Part shown: positions 48,175 to 60,703 of the stretch, in pieces
How positions within the stretch are numbered: position 1 is the stretch's first letter
Layout: every line of letters starts with the position of its first letter
Source: Litoditis marina
Taxonomy: Eukaryota > Nematoda > Chromadorea > Rhabditida > Rhabditidae
DNA length: 64,000 nt
Reading direction: 5' to 3'
Assembly: GCA_964036275.1 (NCBI GenBank)
Contig: OZ038438.1
Span: 5,276,978-5,340,977, forward strand
Program-made: the position numbers and the translations under genes
Notes under the pieces: model-generated
Databases searched by the model: none
Told to the model about the DNA's origin: nothing
The model's input: the letters and a program-made list of their open reading frames with translations, nothing else

Positions 48175-51100
48175 ATGGCGGATATTGTTTATCTGTCTGA
48201 CAGTGATCCAGAAACGGAGCCCTTTTCTAGGGTAGTTACATCACATTCAGTCGAATCTGAAACTGCTATATCCTCATCTAACAGTGCAATCACCGTTCTC
48301 TCAAACACCCGTAAATCTGAGCTGCAACGTGGTCCGTCTTTGCACAAATACTCTTGTGAGGAAGGATCTTCGTCATCCACAGGTTGGAATGCTCATCATT
48401 CGTGATTAGAGATTCACGTGTCGTTGTTGTTGTTGCTGTGGTTTAGTATTTGGTAGTATCTATTAGTATCCTTGTAAGAGACGTTGAAAACTATACATTA
48501 CTATAGATTATAGATGGATTCTGTTACTCAACTTTTGTGTTATAGTCATGATTTCAAATGCAGTCATAGTGATGAACTCTTTCTCTTCTAGGTGCTGCTA
48601 CAACTTACAATGTGGAAAGTTCTACTAGTCATGAACTTTCTCGGCTCCGAACTGAAATAGTTTCTTCTTCATCAGATGCTGCCTTCGGATTGAGCAGGTT
48701 GCTAAACAACTTAACTATTCAAAAATGTTGAAATGTATCTTCACTCACGTAGACGAGCCAGTTTTTGGATAGTGCATATTGCGAGAGGCTCTCATAATTT
48801 CATTAATAGGTTAATTGTTCTCAATTTAGTTTCAGTGCACACCCGTTTCTAACCAGCTGTCTATAGATATAACTGCGGTGTAAGTATAACATGATTGAAA
48901 ACTGTTCCAGTCTGTCTTATCATGTTCCTGAAGCAACTGAGGCTGAGAAAGATTATCCACGGAAGGATAATGCCGATAAGAGGAAGAAGCGTACTAGGGA
49001 GGAAATATATATAGATAAGGTAATACATATAAACTATTTTTCATACGTTGACGCCTTCAAGTCTGCACAGCCTTTACGTCTGTAAGAGTCTTTGAGATTA
49101 AGCGCAACTTGATTTTCATTTTATATATTATTTCAGATTGAAGCAGAACGTCAGCGTAATGAAAAGAAGCGTATCCGCGAAGAAGCCAAGGAGTCAAAGG
49201 AGGTTAGTGTTTCTATTGAAGTTTTCCAGTTCCAGTGTATAATTTTTACTCTCCACTTTTTTCCTGCGCCAGGAGATCTTACATTGGCTCGCATCATGAT
49301 ATGACTGTTTTGCATGGCGGGCGGTGGTAATAGCTTAGCAGTTGTTGCAATCAAAGGTCAAGCAAACTGGTGGCAAACAACATTTAATACAATTGAACTT
49401 GTCTAACTCATGTGTATGTATAATTCAGCGTGAGAAGGCGGAGAAACGCATCCACAGGGAGTTATCAGCTGCACAGAAAAGTAAAGCTGAACAGTACATG
49501 TTCTGTCACGTTGGAAAAGGAGTATTTGATTTAATAGGTAAGCAAGGATTTTTAATTTCTTTAATTTCTGACTATACTTCTGCGGCGCCTAGCGGTTGTA
49601 AATTGTGCACATCCTCTACAAAAATTACTATTAAACGATACAAAACAGTTCATTGCATTGAGGAGGGATTTGTCATCTTCTAAAATTTGAAAAAAGTTTT
49701 GAAAAAAGTACACCGCCGCTCCACATCGATGTTTATCATACGATAGAGACTACGTTAAGGTGGTCTGGAGTTACACGCTCGGATGGTTTTCATGGAACGT
49801 AATATTGAGAATCAGCTGAAGTGTGACAATAATTTGGAAATGCGCATAGAATGGCATCGAAAGTGCATGGAGGCCGTCCCTTCTGAGAACGGATTGATCA
49901 AATTCGAGTATATGGTGAGTCTTTACTCGTATTCAATTGTTAATACAAGTGATTCCAAAGTGTATTCTACCTTGTAATACGGTTTTTGGTGAGTCTTTAC
50001 TCATATTCAATTGTTAGTACAAGTGATTCCAAAGTGTATATTCTACCTTGGGTTAAGGTTATTTTGGACGCTGGTGTAGTATTTCAGTCTGCTCAACATG
50101 TTTTCGCATTCGTCCTATCTGGTTCGACTTTGCGGGAGCTCGCCGTGTCTGATTCTCTGGAAGATTTTGTCATCACACAGAAAGCATTATATCCTGTGGC
50201 TAACTCTCACATGATTCTTGTTAGTTATGGAGAACACAAAATTCCTCCTAAAAAGGTAGGATATTTGTGGTAATCTGATTGTTCTCGCTCTTCACCTTGT
50301 TATATCTTTGTGTCATTTTTTCATCTTTCAGCTGATGGATATCACTTTATCTCTGTTCGAGTCCTGCCGAACTCAACTACGGGTTGTTCTCAGTGTGCAG
50401 GAGCTTTCTCTCTTCATGGCTCAGGTAGTAGATGATGTTACTTGCTGAGTTAGAATAGTTTGTTTGCCCCACGGTATCGCATATGACCCAATTAGATAAA
50501 AGGTGGAACTAGTCGGGATTAGCTTTAATACCAGCTTATTCTGTCCGCCATATAGATATCGCGGCGAGAAGAGATGGAACTTGGGTCATGTGAAGCGGCA
50601 GCCGAACGCTAGATCGCTTGGCATTGTATTTTAAGTTTCGTATTCAGCGAACTGGTACAATATCATAGAGATGACCTGAACAGTTTCATTTGATAGAAGA
50701 CACCTACCTACCTTTTATAGATAAGTACATTTGATTTGTTTATTTTTACCCTTTTCAGATGCTGCGTGGTCTCACAAAGGCAGTCCGGAGTGATGCGGCT
50801 GGCGGCGGCGATAAGCTCATAATCGACGTTGATAAGGTTGGCAATACTCCCCTTTCTTTTCGCTATCTTCAATGAAAATCGGACAATTTGACATCGCTCT
50901 TCTCCAATGAGGCTATGCGGTGTTTCTTGCTTCATCCTCCATCCAGCTGTGTTTGTAGTTTGATTAACTTGCATTTTTGTCGAAATTGGCGAACTAGGGG
51001 CGTATCGAGATCAAACTAACGAGTATTCTGGCACTTCACTTTTTTTTTAAAGCAAAGCTGGTTTCTTCTTCTAGTAGGCACACCTTACTGGTGTGTGTTG

Positions 51101-51686
51101 GCACCTCATAATTTAATAGTATCAGATCGTTATTTTGCCATGTTGAATGATGGAAATTGTGTATAGTACTGTATTTCAGGGTGTTCGAGATGGTGATACA
51201 GCGGTGTTAGTCCACGACTGGTGGGATAAGATGTTGGGCGCCGTGTGTCGTATGGGCGATGCGCAACGCAGAGCCATTCTCAAGCATATCCCAGACCCTC
51301 TTCGCGCTAGAACCAAGTTCGCTCAGGTGAGAGTTCGTGATCTACGGAATGATCTGTTATGTATGTCGGTAAAAACCTCCTCCAACATCCCCTTTAGATT
51401 ACTTTCATGTTTCATGTACCATGGACTGCTTCGGTTATTTCATAAACCGCTCGCATTTTACCGTGTTTTGCCACAAAGTTATTAAACGAAGTTAGGAAAT
51501 GAAATAAGTAAAAGGTTGAAGGACTAAAATCGGCGGATGTTGTTTCTCTTCCAGATGGACTACGCAACTTCGGTGAAGGAATTGAGTGAGATCGTTTGCG
51601 AGAACGGTCGTAGAGTGGGACCCGCCATGGCCCATCGACTCTATATGATTCTCTTGGATCCAACAGGAGCACAGATCGTTGAATAG
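48175..51686 (+). CDS. EME1: EME1-like subunit of the MUS81 structure-specific endonuclease
   Basis: The MUS81-EME1 nuclease cuts branched DNA during recombination and replication-fork repair in the nucleus. Exons 48175-48382, 48592-48697, 48911-49019, 49137-49202, 49429-49537, 49760-49914, 50088-50255, 50332-50424, 50759-50836, 51180-51326 and 51555-51686 join in phase to 456 residues. The N-terminus is serine-rich with MADIVYLSDSDPE, similar to SUMO-interacting motifs. A basic Lys/Arg/Glu helix follows (IEAERQRNEKKRIREEAKE), then the ERCC4-like region, and a C-terminal helix-hairpin-helix-like end (GRRVGPAMAHRLYMILL). No catalytic ERKxxxD motif is visible, as expected of the non-catalytic partner. 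Exon 49760-49914 has a poor pyrimidine tract and was chosen by phase. Confidence 0.8.
49914..50046 (+). repeat. Tandem duplication covering a 5' splice site in EME1
   Basis: GGTGAGTCTTTACTCGTATT at 49913 recurs as GGTGAGTCTTTACTCATATT at 49986. The ~65-bp copies continue through ACAAGTGATTCCAAAGTGTAT. The downstream copy provides a second donor-like GGTGAGT. Confidence 0.9.
50946..51023 (+). mobile_element. GTAGTTTGAT/ATCAAACTAC MITE in EME1 intron
   Basis: GCTGTGTTTGTAGTTTGATT and GAGATCAAACTAACG bound a family-typical middle. It lies in intron 50837-51179, which shows that this family is not confined to dystrophin. Confidence 0.75.
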
Positions 51687-52010
51687 ATGTAACCTCGTTT
51701 CATATTTGGCATTTATATCACCTTTAAACTACTATTGCGGGTTGTATACAAATAGTCTGTCCATCTTTTTCGTTATTAACATTGCTGTGCACGTTTTCTT
51801 CAGGCTCCGTCTGCAACTAATTGTTTTATTTCTGTTACGCATTCTATTAGATAAATATTTAATGACAAATCACGAAAAAAACTTCATTGAAGTGCAGTAA
51901 AACAAATAACAAATACATTATGCGCGTTCGTACAACAAATACATATGTTGAACGAAACTAAATGACAGCCAACTATAATAAAATTTCATAAACCTGTCGT
52001 TGAACACCCT

Positions 52011-52480
52011 CTATTTTCGAGAAATATGATAACCTTTGATTGTTTGTCCCACCATTGGGATATGATAAGCTACAAGTAATGTCTGCAAAATGCACACAAC
52101 CAATAGGATCTCACTCACTGTGTAAACCAGGATCTGAAACATTAGAGCGGTGTTATCGTGATTTTAGAGATTTTTTAGAGACTGAACACATGATTTTTAC
52201 GTTGAATCCAATGTACTGTAACAATCTATAGTATCCTAAACGACATTTGCCGAATCTGACACTTTCAGTCATTTAAACTCTCGCGTTGACAACAGAAAAT
52301 GTTCTGAAACTGCACAGATCGTCTGAATTTTCAAAGTTACAATGGTTAACTTATTGGGACCTCAGATCCGAGAACTATTTTTTCTGTGAAAACCTAGTAA
52401 AAATGATAACATTCAATCTCGAACACAAAACTCGTTTCCGCATTTTCATGTTCATTGATACCGCATTTTTCATTATTCAT
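52011..52480 (-). CDS. Small membrane protein with minute introns (tentative)
   Basis: Minus-strand exons 52427-52480, 52361-52393, 52291-52322, 52201-52255 and 52011-52133 join in phase to 98 residues (ATG to TAG). Introns of 33, 38, 35 and 67 nt are close to the lower limit for splicing. The C-terminal half contains one or two membrane segments (LVYTVSEILLVVCILQTLLV) and ends in a basic tail. A CACAG acceptor lies 6 nt before the ATG. No family is recognised; a p24-like tail was considered and not supported. A 137-codon frame on the other strand (52286-52699) is probably a shadow. Confidence 0.3.
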
Positions 52481-52863
52481 TTTGAACTGTGTATTCTATT
52501 TAATACGGGGAATCGAAGCCACCCAGTCTCCGAAAGTCTTTTGAAAACTACGCCAAGATGTTGCACTGCAAAATATGCTATTTACAGCGTATTTTGCGCT
52601 ATAACTAATTACCAAGATTATGTACGATTACGACTAGGATATACAATCTTGAGTGAGGAGCTGCGCGGAGCCATCGTAACAATTATCAATATATTATAAG
52701 AAAAACTAGGAGATTGAAATTATTATACAACGTTGCTTGTATAAACAAGCTCAACTAACTGTTGATATCGAAACTCTTCAATTATGAACCCAATAATCAT
52801 GTTTTGTAAAGATTTGCTTTGTTAACCCTGTGAACCCGGTAAACAGCGATATTTTAGCAGTTC

Positions 52864-53139
52864 TAGGGTTGTTAAAGTCGAACTCGAAACTCGACTCGAC
52901 TCGAAAAAACTCGAAAATTTTCGAGTCGAGTCGAACTCGAAACTCGAAAACTCGAAATTTCTCAAAACTTGAAAACTCGAAAACTCGAAATTTTCCAAAA
53001 CACGAAAAACTCGAGAACTCGAAAACTCGAAATTTTCCAAAACACGAAAACTCGAAAACTCGATTTTTCGTCAAACTCGAAAACTCGAAATTTCCCAAAA
53101 CTCGAAAACTCGAAATTTTGAACTCGATTAACAACCCTA
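52864..53139 (+). mobile_element. 276-bp hAT-like non-autonomous element
   Basis: TAGGGTTGTTAA / TTAACAACCCTA ends with a perfect 8-bp duplication AGCAGTTC on both sides. The interior is (CTCGAAA)n-type degenerate repeats. Same family as 37714-38316. Confidence 0.9.
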
Positions 53140-53254
53140 AGCAGTTCCCTTCATCCCACGCTGAGTAGAGAGTAGAGCGTCAATACGTACACTGAAGGAA
53201 ACGTGTAATGGTCCAACTATAGGCAATGACAATCTCTGAATTGATCTCCTATTT

Positions 53255-53391
53255 CTCTTTCTCTCCTCTCTCTCTTTATCTCTCTCTCTTTCTCTCTCTC
53301 TTCCTTTCTGTCTCTTTTTTTCTCTCCCTTCCTCTCTCCCAGTCTCTCTCTCCAGCGCCAACTTGATGAAGACTGGAAATGAAGACATTGT

Positions 53392-53462
<71 letters not shown>

Positions 53463-53505
53463 TTCTCTCTCTCTCCCAGTCTTTCTCGCTCTCTACCTCT
53501 CTCTA
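53255..53505 (+). repeat. (CT)n microsatellite, interrupted
   Basis: Runs of CTCTCT are broken by CCTTTCTG, CCAGTCTCT and a unique 40-bp insert. Open frames here are repeat translations. Confidence 0.97.
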
Positions 53506-55151
53506 GGAACGATAATATGCCAAGAGAAGCCGATTCGCACCAAATTCCGAGTTTGTCGACAACCAAAATATATATTTTTTCTCTGTTTATGAACATTGGT
53601 TGTCTAACCGGATCGCAAATAATGGTTGACCTTTCTTTCCCATATATGAATGAGTAACCACGGCTGTCTCTTGGAATTAGGATTGGGTGAGTTGGATAAT
53701 TATGTCAATTATTCCAAAGTAATTTCATTGAGATCACTCAACTTTAGGAATAAACACAGTCTGACCCTAACCTGACGTCTGACACGAAAACTGTGCTACG
53801 GGCAAGAACCCCAAATATGGGCAAGAACCCCAAATCTCAGTTTGAAGGAAAAGACATGGATATCCGGTTGTAGAAAATGGAGTTCGTCTATCCCTGAAAA
53901 CTACGCGATCTCTTCTATTCTGTAGGCGCAGGTTTTTATCGGTTTGTGTACCCTGAAAAAGGCTGCCAAAGTTGAAATGGTGAAACTGATTTTCAGCTAG
54001 TTGGCAAGAATCGTATCATCCGTGATGTTTGTTGGAATAAATGAAGTATTCGCCATTTTTGTTGGAATAAACGAACAAGAGGCAGCCAAGTTCCATTTCT
54101 ATTCAGATCAGTCTTGATAACGTCATTTGAGTAATTGTTGGGCGGACACCGACTGCTCGTTGATCCAATTCATCCCAGTAATGAACTATCACATTTGTAA
54201 ATAGTACCTTTTGACTACTACATATTGAGGTTGTTCACCAGAATTTCTAGTTTAGTCGAGGACTCGATAACGATTACGCGACAAATCCCCCCCGCGTCGC
54301 GGTCGGACAATTCCCCCCTCTCTCGGACAACTCCCCCCTCAACCTATTTTACACTAGTTATGGTCATTTTTCGAAGTTAACTTATCTTATTCAAGAAGAT
54401 ATAGTTTATAATAGCTCTATAAGATGATTAGCATTCGTGGACCTAGTGTAGTCATTATTATTAGCCGAAAAATGACATGAAACAGTATTTAACCAAAGTC
54501 CACGGAATAACGTGAGTTTTTAACCTCAACTCAAAGATAAAAGTGAAGTTTTCGCGTTGAAAATCTTCATATACATGCTTACTTACAGGGTAAGTCAGCA
54601 TGTAATGAAATGTAAAGCATGTTCGGTTAACAGCCAGATTTTAGAGAAAAATTAGAGGGGGGAGTTGTCCGCGCAGAGGGGGGAATTGTCCGACCGCAAC
54701 GCGGCGGGGGGGATTTGTCCGTAAACCCTCGATAACATGGAGGTGCGATTGCTTATCATAATAAACGGTCCTGTAGCGCTCTACCGTAGTTCTCTTTTCG
54801 ATTAGTAATGGAGCGCGGATTGGAATATCAAGTATATTTTTGATATCAGATCCTTTTATTTAAATTCACGGGTTTTTTACGTTCCTAAAAAGGAGTTATA
54901 CGTTTGTATACTATAAATATTTGCGCATTCTGTTCAATCCGTATAATGTCGGAATTAGAATAAGATGAATGAGCACGTCTACATATGTACCGCTCACTTT
55001 TCTACGCAATAAAGTATGTAATATAAAATGTCAGTTTCAGTTTTATCCATAACTTTTTTTCTGAATCTATGTATATTATTTATGTGTTTGTCCTCGATTT
55101 CACTCTCGTTGTTTTCTCAAATCTCGTACATTTCACATTTTAGTGGGTACA
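53506..55151. other. EME1-UBA2 spacer
   Basis: No gene is supported. It holds the 456-bp element at 54272-54727 and ends in the T-rich acceptor CACATTTTAG (55134-55143), 8 nt before the UBA2 start codon. Confidence 0.5.
54272..54727 (+). mobile_element. 456-bp element with 9-bp target duplication (GATTACGCGACAAAT family)
   Basis: The left end GATTACGCGACAAATCCCCC and the right end GGGGGATTTGTCCGTAAACC form inverted repeats, with GGACAACTCCCCCCT subrepeats inside both ends. A perfect 9-bp duplication CTCGATAAC flanks it. A copy of nearly equal length is at 58059-58515. No coding capacity. Confidence 0.9.
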
Positions 55152-58100
55152 ATGGGTTGGAGAGAAAAGCAGCATGCACTCCTCGGAGATCATCGTGTTT
55201 TGGTGGTGGGTGCTGGAGGTATCGGTTGTGAGCTACTCAAGGATATTGTTCTCACTGGATTCAAAAATATTCACGTCGTGAGTGTATGCTACTGTTTTTT
55301 GTTCCTAATCCTATGATACTATTGTGCGTGTAGTATATTAATGCATTTTTCAGATCGATCTCGACACAATTGATGTCAGTAATCTCAATAGACAGTTCCT
55401 CTTCAGACGAGAGCACGTAGGGAAGTCGAAGGCCGAGGTAGTTAGCGCAATTTTTTTGAACTCTAGTACTCACATTGTGTTAGTATCAGAAAGAAATTAA
55501 GATGTGAATCATAAGAGAATTATGGATGTACAAAGTATTCTTCGCTCACCCCTCGTACCACGGTGTTCTGCGTTCGTTGATTTTTACGCAGTGAAACGCG
55601 GCCGGCCGCAAAGACCGCGACGCATGAGACATTACTGTAGATTTTAAAAATATTTGAAATTCGCGGGCGCACTCTCTTGCTTCTCCACACTATTTCTTGC
55701 GAGCCGCACGCGTCAGAGCTCCGCGAGGCGACGGCGCGAACATTCAAAACCGCGGCGCACTTGAACTAAAGCGTCAATTGGAGCATTGTAGGGTTCAAAC
55801 ACCGTGGTACCAAGACGGTTGTTTTTTCTAGATCTCAATTTCTCATAACTGAGTGAAAAACTGAACGTCAACGTGCTACCGATGTTTGAGTAAGCTAGTG
55901 GACTGTCTTTTGAATAGGAAATACATATTATTTGAAGGTAGCGACTGCTGCAGTGCGCGGACTTCTTGCTGATGTGAATATTTCCTTCGATCATGGGAGC
56001 ATTTTCGAGTGAGTCCTCACTTTTTTGCGGCATTTACTAAGGTCCATTGAAGTATTCTTAATATGCATACTAAAACATAAATCTCATTCCGGTTGTATAA
56101 GTTACGGAACAGTTTTCACAATATTTGTAATATTCGCAGTAGCTGTTCCTTTCTGAAACACCCGTGCTGTGCATATATGAATGAGGGTTGTGTGTAGTTG
56201 ATAGTTTTCCTGTTATTCCTACGTACGCAGGATCTTGATTACTACTTTGCCGTATTTGGCGCACGAAGGAAACGATTGTTGTTTGCAAATGTAAACATAT
56301 ATGTATGTTCCAGTGCAAAGTTTGGATTGACTTTCTTCCAACAGTTCAAATTCGTCATGAATGCTCTGGATAATAGAGGTTGGTCGGCACTCATTTTTTT
56401 CTCTTATTCGGCTAGTTTTTGTATAAACAGTCTGAGTTTCAGCTGCTCGAACTCATGTTAACCGAATGTGTCTGGCTGGACGAATTCCGCTCATCGAAAG
56501 TGGATCGTCGGGATATCTGGGGCAGGTACGACGAGAAATTGCAATATAAAATTTCCTCTTCATTGTGTTTTTTTTTGAGCCTGATTTCATGAATATATTT
56601 TCGAATTAAGGTCACTGCCATCGTTCGCGAGAAGACGGAATGTTTCGAGTGTATCCCCAAGCCAGCCCAACAGAAGGTGTTTCCCGGCTGTACAATTCGC
56701 AACACACCATCAGAGCATATTCATTGCACTGTCTGGGCCAAGCATCTTTTCAAGTATGTTACGTATCAGCGTTGTCACCTTTTTGAATATTTCGATTTTG
56801 GCAAAATGTGTGTGCTTCTGGTTTTTTGTCATTTTCACTACTACACGCATTTAAGTGGGCACATTTAAGCGCATATTTAATATTTCGTCACTATAGCCAA
56901 CTCTTCGGCGAGATTGATATTGACGATGACGTCTCTCCGGATATGGATGATGAAGAAAATAAAACTGACGAAGCGGAACAGCAGAATGGGAACGGTGGTG
57001 AGTTGTGCGAGTTGTTTTTTCACGATTTTTTTTACATACATTTCGTATTCACCAATATGGAAATACACGAAAAGGGACTAGTTTTTCGATAGACGTACAA
57101 AACTTCACTATTTTGCCTAAAAACAATTTTTTTTCGCTACTCGGACAACCGCGTTCTAGAAGACGTGAGCCTATAATCGCGCGTGTAGTGTACGAGGACA
57201 GGCGACAATTATGTTCAGAATTTCTTGACGTTACTGCTGTTTTTAATCTGGAGACTGATTCGATAAATAGTCCAAGTTTCAGTGTGAAATGTAAATAGGA
57301 AATACAGACATGAATCCACTTGAAGCATAGATTTATGTATTTTTTTTCCAGTGCACACAACTCGATTCTGTTTTCAGGATCGAATAAATCGGAAGAAGAG
57401 AAAGGCAACGAAAGTGAACCGGCCCCAGAGAACACTCGCGCGTGGGCTGAAAAGCAAAACTATTGCCCCGAGACACTTTTCAACAAGGTTAGTACAAATA
57501 TTCACGCAGTTTTTTCGTCACTTATCACATTTGTGTATATATCCCCTACGGGTATCCTGCAATTCGTTTTCAATTCAATAGTTTGATGTAATCGTGATAA
57601 TGTTTTTCAGCTCTTCCACGACGACATTGTCTATCTTCTGAAAATGGCCAATTTGTGGAAAGAACGACGTCGCCCAACACCGCTTACGATGCAAGAAATC
57701 GAAGAGCAGGGGTGTTCATCTACTCAGCAGATCTCGTCTACTGCAAATATGAATCAGGTGCGTGGTCCCCCTTCAACCACTATATTCTTCTGAAAACCAG
57801 TATTCGAGGAATGGGTGTCCATCGACGAATCACCTTTTATTTCGTCGGGAGAAACGCATGAGTGAGAAATCATGGGCGCGATACTTTGCGTACGGTGCCC
57901 GACCTATTATCCTATTTTATCGTGTGCTTTTGAAAATCACATACAGGGGACGTTTACCTTTTCGCTTCCGAGAATCTTTAACTGTTTAAAGAAGGACGTG
58001 GACGATTATGTGGACCAATCCCAACGCTTCAGTCCTTTGAACTGCGATACGTTTTTTCGATTACGCGACAAATCCCCCCCGCGTCGCGGTCGGACAATTC

Positions 58101-60703
58101 CCCCTCTCTCGGACAACTCCCCCCTCAACCTATTTTCGACTAGTTATGGAAATTTTTCGAAGTAAACTGATCTCATGCAATAATAATTAGTTTATGAAAG
58201 CTCTCGCATTCGCTGATCTAGTATATTCACTAAACATACCCGGCAAATAAAATGAAACACGATAAATTGATGTCCACTGAATAATCTGGTGATTTTGACC
58301 TCAATTGGGGCTACAAAGTAATGTTTTGGTGTCAAAAATTTCCTTACACATGTATACTTACAGTGGAAGTCGGAATATAATTGAAACGAAAGTTTGTTCG
58401 ATGAGCAGCCAAATTTCTAGAGAAAAATTAGAGGGGGGAGTTGTCCGCGCAGAGGGGGGGACGCGGACGGGGAATTGTCCGACCGCAACGCGGTGGGAGG
58501 ATTTGTCCGTAAACCGTTTTTTCAATTGCAGTGGCTTGGTCCACATAATCGCCCTACTTTAAATCCTCAAACCGACACTGTCTCACCTATGGGAAAGATA
58601 TCAAAATGTTACGCAATCTGCATGAACGTTTCAAAAAGTGTTTTAAAAGTTTTATTGTTCAGGTACGAACAATAACGTACACTTCTGAACATTTCCTCCT
58701 TTTATCATAGCCTTCCATCACAATTTTACTAGTATTATTTGTAGGTGTGGTCTGGCGCCCAGTCCTCCCAGGTGTTCGCTGATTGTGTGAAGGAGTTGCA
58801 TATCCGTAAGGCGGCCCTCCCTGAAGGACATGTTTTGCACTGGGATAAGGATGACGAGGCTGCAATGCGATTCGTGGCTGCTTGTGCCAATATCCGGGCT
58901 CAGATATTTGGCATTCCTACCAAATCGTTGTTCGAGATCAAGTGTAGGTTTTCAGAGTTATTCAACATCATAATACACTGCTCAGGTATCTCGAGATCTG
59001 GGTACCGAAATATTCTTGCGAAAAGTAAAAGTAGCATAGTAATAAACTAAAAAAAATTCGTACAAAATCGACGGTGAATGGCCGAAGAACAGCTTCTGTG
59101 ACCAAATTGGTATTTTGAACATGGGTATTTTCAGCTATGGCGGGTAACATTATTCCCGCTATCGCAACAACGAACGCAATAGTCGCTGGCATGATGGTGG
59201 TTGAGGCCATGAAGTTGGGATCCGACAATTTGGAGAGTCTGAAGAACGTTTTCATCAATAGAAATCCCAATCCCAGAGGAAAGGTAGGTTTTTATCAAAC
59301 TCTTTAGGACACGTTTCACAGTAAATTTATCAAAAAAGAAACACTGTAACAATGCCAGATGGAAAATTGATCGTGAGTGAATACTTGGTATTGAGGCTTC
59401 GCGAGTTGTCTAGTATTTCCAGTTTTACTTATTTTTGTTCACGTGATAGGTAGGGCCGGCTCGGTCCGATTGTTGAACTCGCTCCATTGCCAGTGCGTTG
59501 CGAGTGTTTCTGGTGGGAGGTAGTGGATTATGTATATCTTATCAAAGTATGTTGTTGAATCCTGTGTTTTCCACTTTTCACCGTGACTATCGCCTAGCAG
59601 TATCGCCCGAGAATAGAAATAAACCTAGTAAGTTCTAATTTTCTGTTAGTCACATTCATCGGTATCACCTTTTAAGATTTTGATGGACGAGCAACCGCGC
59701 CAGCCTAATCCCAAATGTTTCGTCTGCTCTGAGAAACGAGAGTGCTTCGTTACTGTGAATTTGCGAGAGATGACTGTAAAGTCGTTGGAGGAGAAGGTAA
59801 TATTTACATACATCTCTATGGAAAGGCGATTTTTCATGTTTAGGGGTTCATTTTACTTTCATGTCCCTTTTTAACGGTTGAGCTGAAAACAAGTATTGTT
59901 GTCACAAGCCAGTAGGATTACTTTCATCCTTCATTTACGTTGGTGGAGGTGATTGTTCAATATCGACATTCAACGTTAACCCATATTCCGGTCGTTCACT
60001 TTCAAATATATAATTTTTCGCACGTGTATCTATCTTTCATGAACGTGTCAGGTTCTGAAGGGTGCGCTAAGCATGATAGCGCCTGATGTGATGGATAGCT
60101 TAACTTCGCGGATTATCATCAGCAGCGAGGAAGGAGAGACAGATGGTAAGTGCTAATTGCTTAACTAGTTTATCGAATTCTCATTACACAACTGCTCGTA
60201 TACATCAAAGCCATAGTTATTTAGGTAGAAGATATAGCTAAATGTCATGTGGTCAGCTGTTTATGTTTTTCAATCACAGGGCTCGCCCACAAGACTCTGT
60301 CCCAACTCACAATTGGTGATGGATCCTTGCTTGATTGTGATGACTTCGTGCAGAAGTTGGAACTGAAACTTATCGTTCAGGATAATAGCAAGCTGAAGGC
60401 CGAGGAGTTTGAAGTAAGTCATGATTGATAGATCTCAACTGGCCTATTAAGCAATCTGCATTAGAGAGGCTCATATTCTCTGTTAAAAATTTCAAGTTGC
60501 TGTTAGGCGGGACGTCATCAATCTCATCATCTAAGTTGTGTCTGTGTTTTCAGATCATGCAGGATAGCGGCGATAAGAATGTGGATGAGGAAAGTTTGGA
60601 GACACGAAAGAGAAAACTGCTGGCCACCGCGGATGGTCACGGTCCCGAGGAACTCGATGGCAGTGTGAAGAAAGCGAGAATATCGGAAGTTGCTGCCGTC
60701 TAG
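55152..60703 (+). CDS. UBA2: SUMO-activating enzyme subunit 2 (UBA2/SAE2)
   Basis: UBA2 with SAE1 adenylates SUMO and carries it as a thioester before transfer to UBC9 in the nucleus. Exons: 55152-55277, 55354-55437, 55938-56008, 56314-56378, 56443-56525, 56611-56753, 56897-56997, 57378-57487, 57611-57757, 58745-58943, 59135-59283, 59677-59796, 60052-60145, 60280-60413 and 60554-60703. They join to 591 residues (human about 640). The nucleotide motif [30 protein letters not shown], zinc CxxC pairs (C154/C157 and C440/C443) and the catalytic cysteine C182 in IHCTVWAK are present. [14 protein letters not shown], the ubiquitin-fold domain with SSEEGET, and a basic C-terminal tail (RKRKLL, KKAR) follow. 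The intron 57758-58744 holds nested transposons. TBCD starts 284 bp after the stop. Confidence 0.96.
57986..58562 (+). mobile_element. TTAA MITE (copy D) interrupted by a second element
   Basis: TTAAAGAAGGACG at the left and CACATAATCGCCCTACTTTAA at the right are the two ends of a TTAA MITE. They are separated by the insertion at 58059-58515, which lies between TGCGATACGTTTTTTC and GTTTTTTCAATTGCAG. It is in the UBA2 intron. Confidence 0.85.
58059..58515 (+). mobile_element. 457-bp GATTACGCGACAAAT-family element nested in a MITE
   Basis: Same ends as 54272-54727, flanked by an 8-bp (possibly 9-bp) duplication GTTTTTTC. The nesting shows that this family moved after the TTAA MITE had inserted. 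Confidence 0.88.

Noticed and set aside
52286..52699. 137-codon plus-strand open frame
   Set aside because: No homology or start context; it lies opposite better-supported minus-strand exons.
53276..53657. Arg/Glu-repeat and Leu/Ser-repeat open frames
   Set aside because: Translation of the CT microsatellite.
56230..56305. Candidate UBA2 exon reading [15 protein letters not shown]
   Set aside because: The acceptor looks good but the phase fails. Joining exon 55938-56008 directly to 56314-56378 aligns with the family without a gap.
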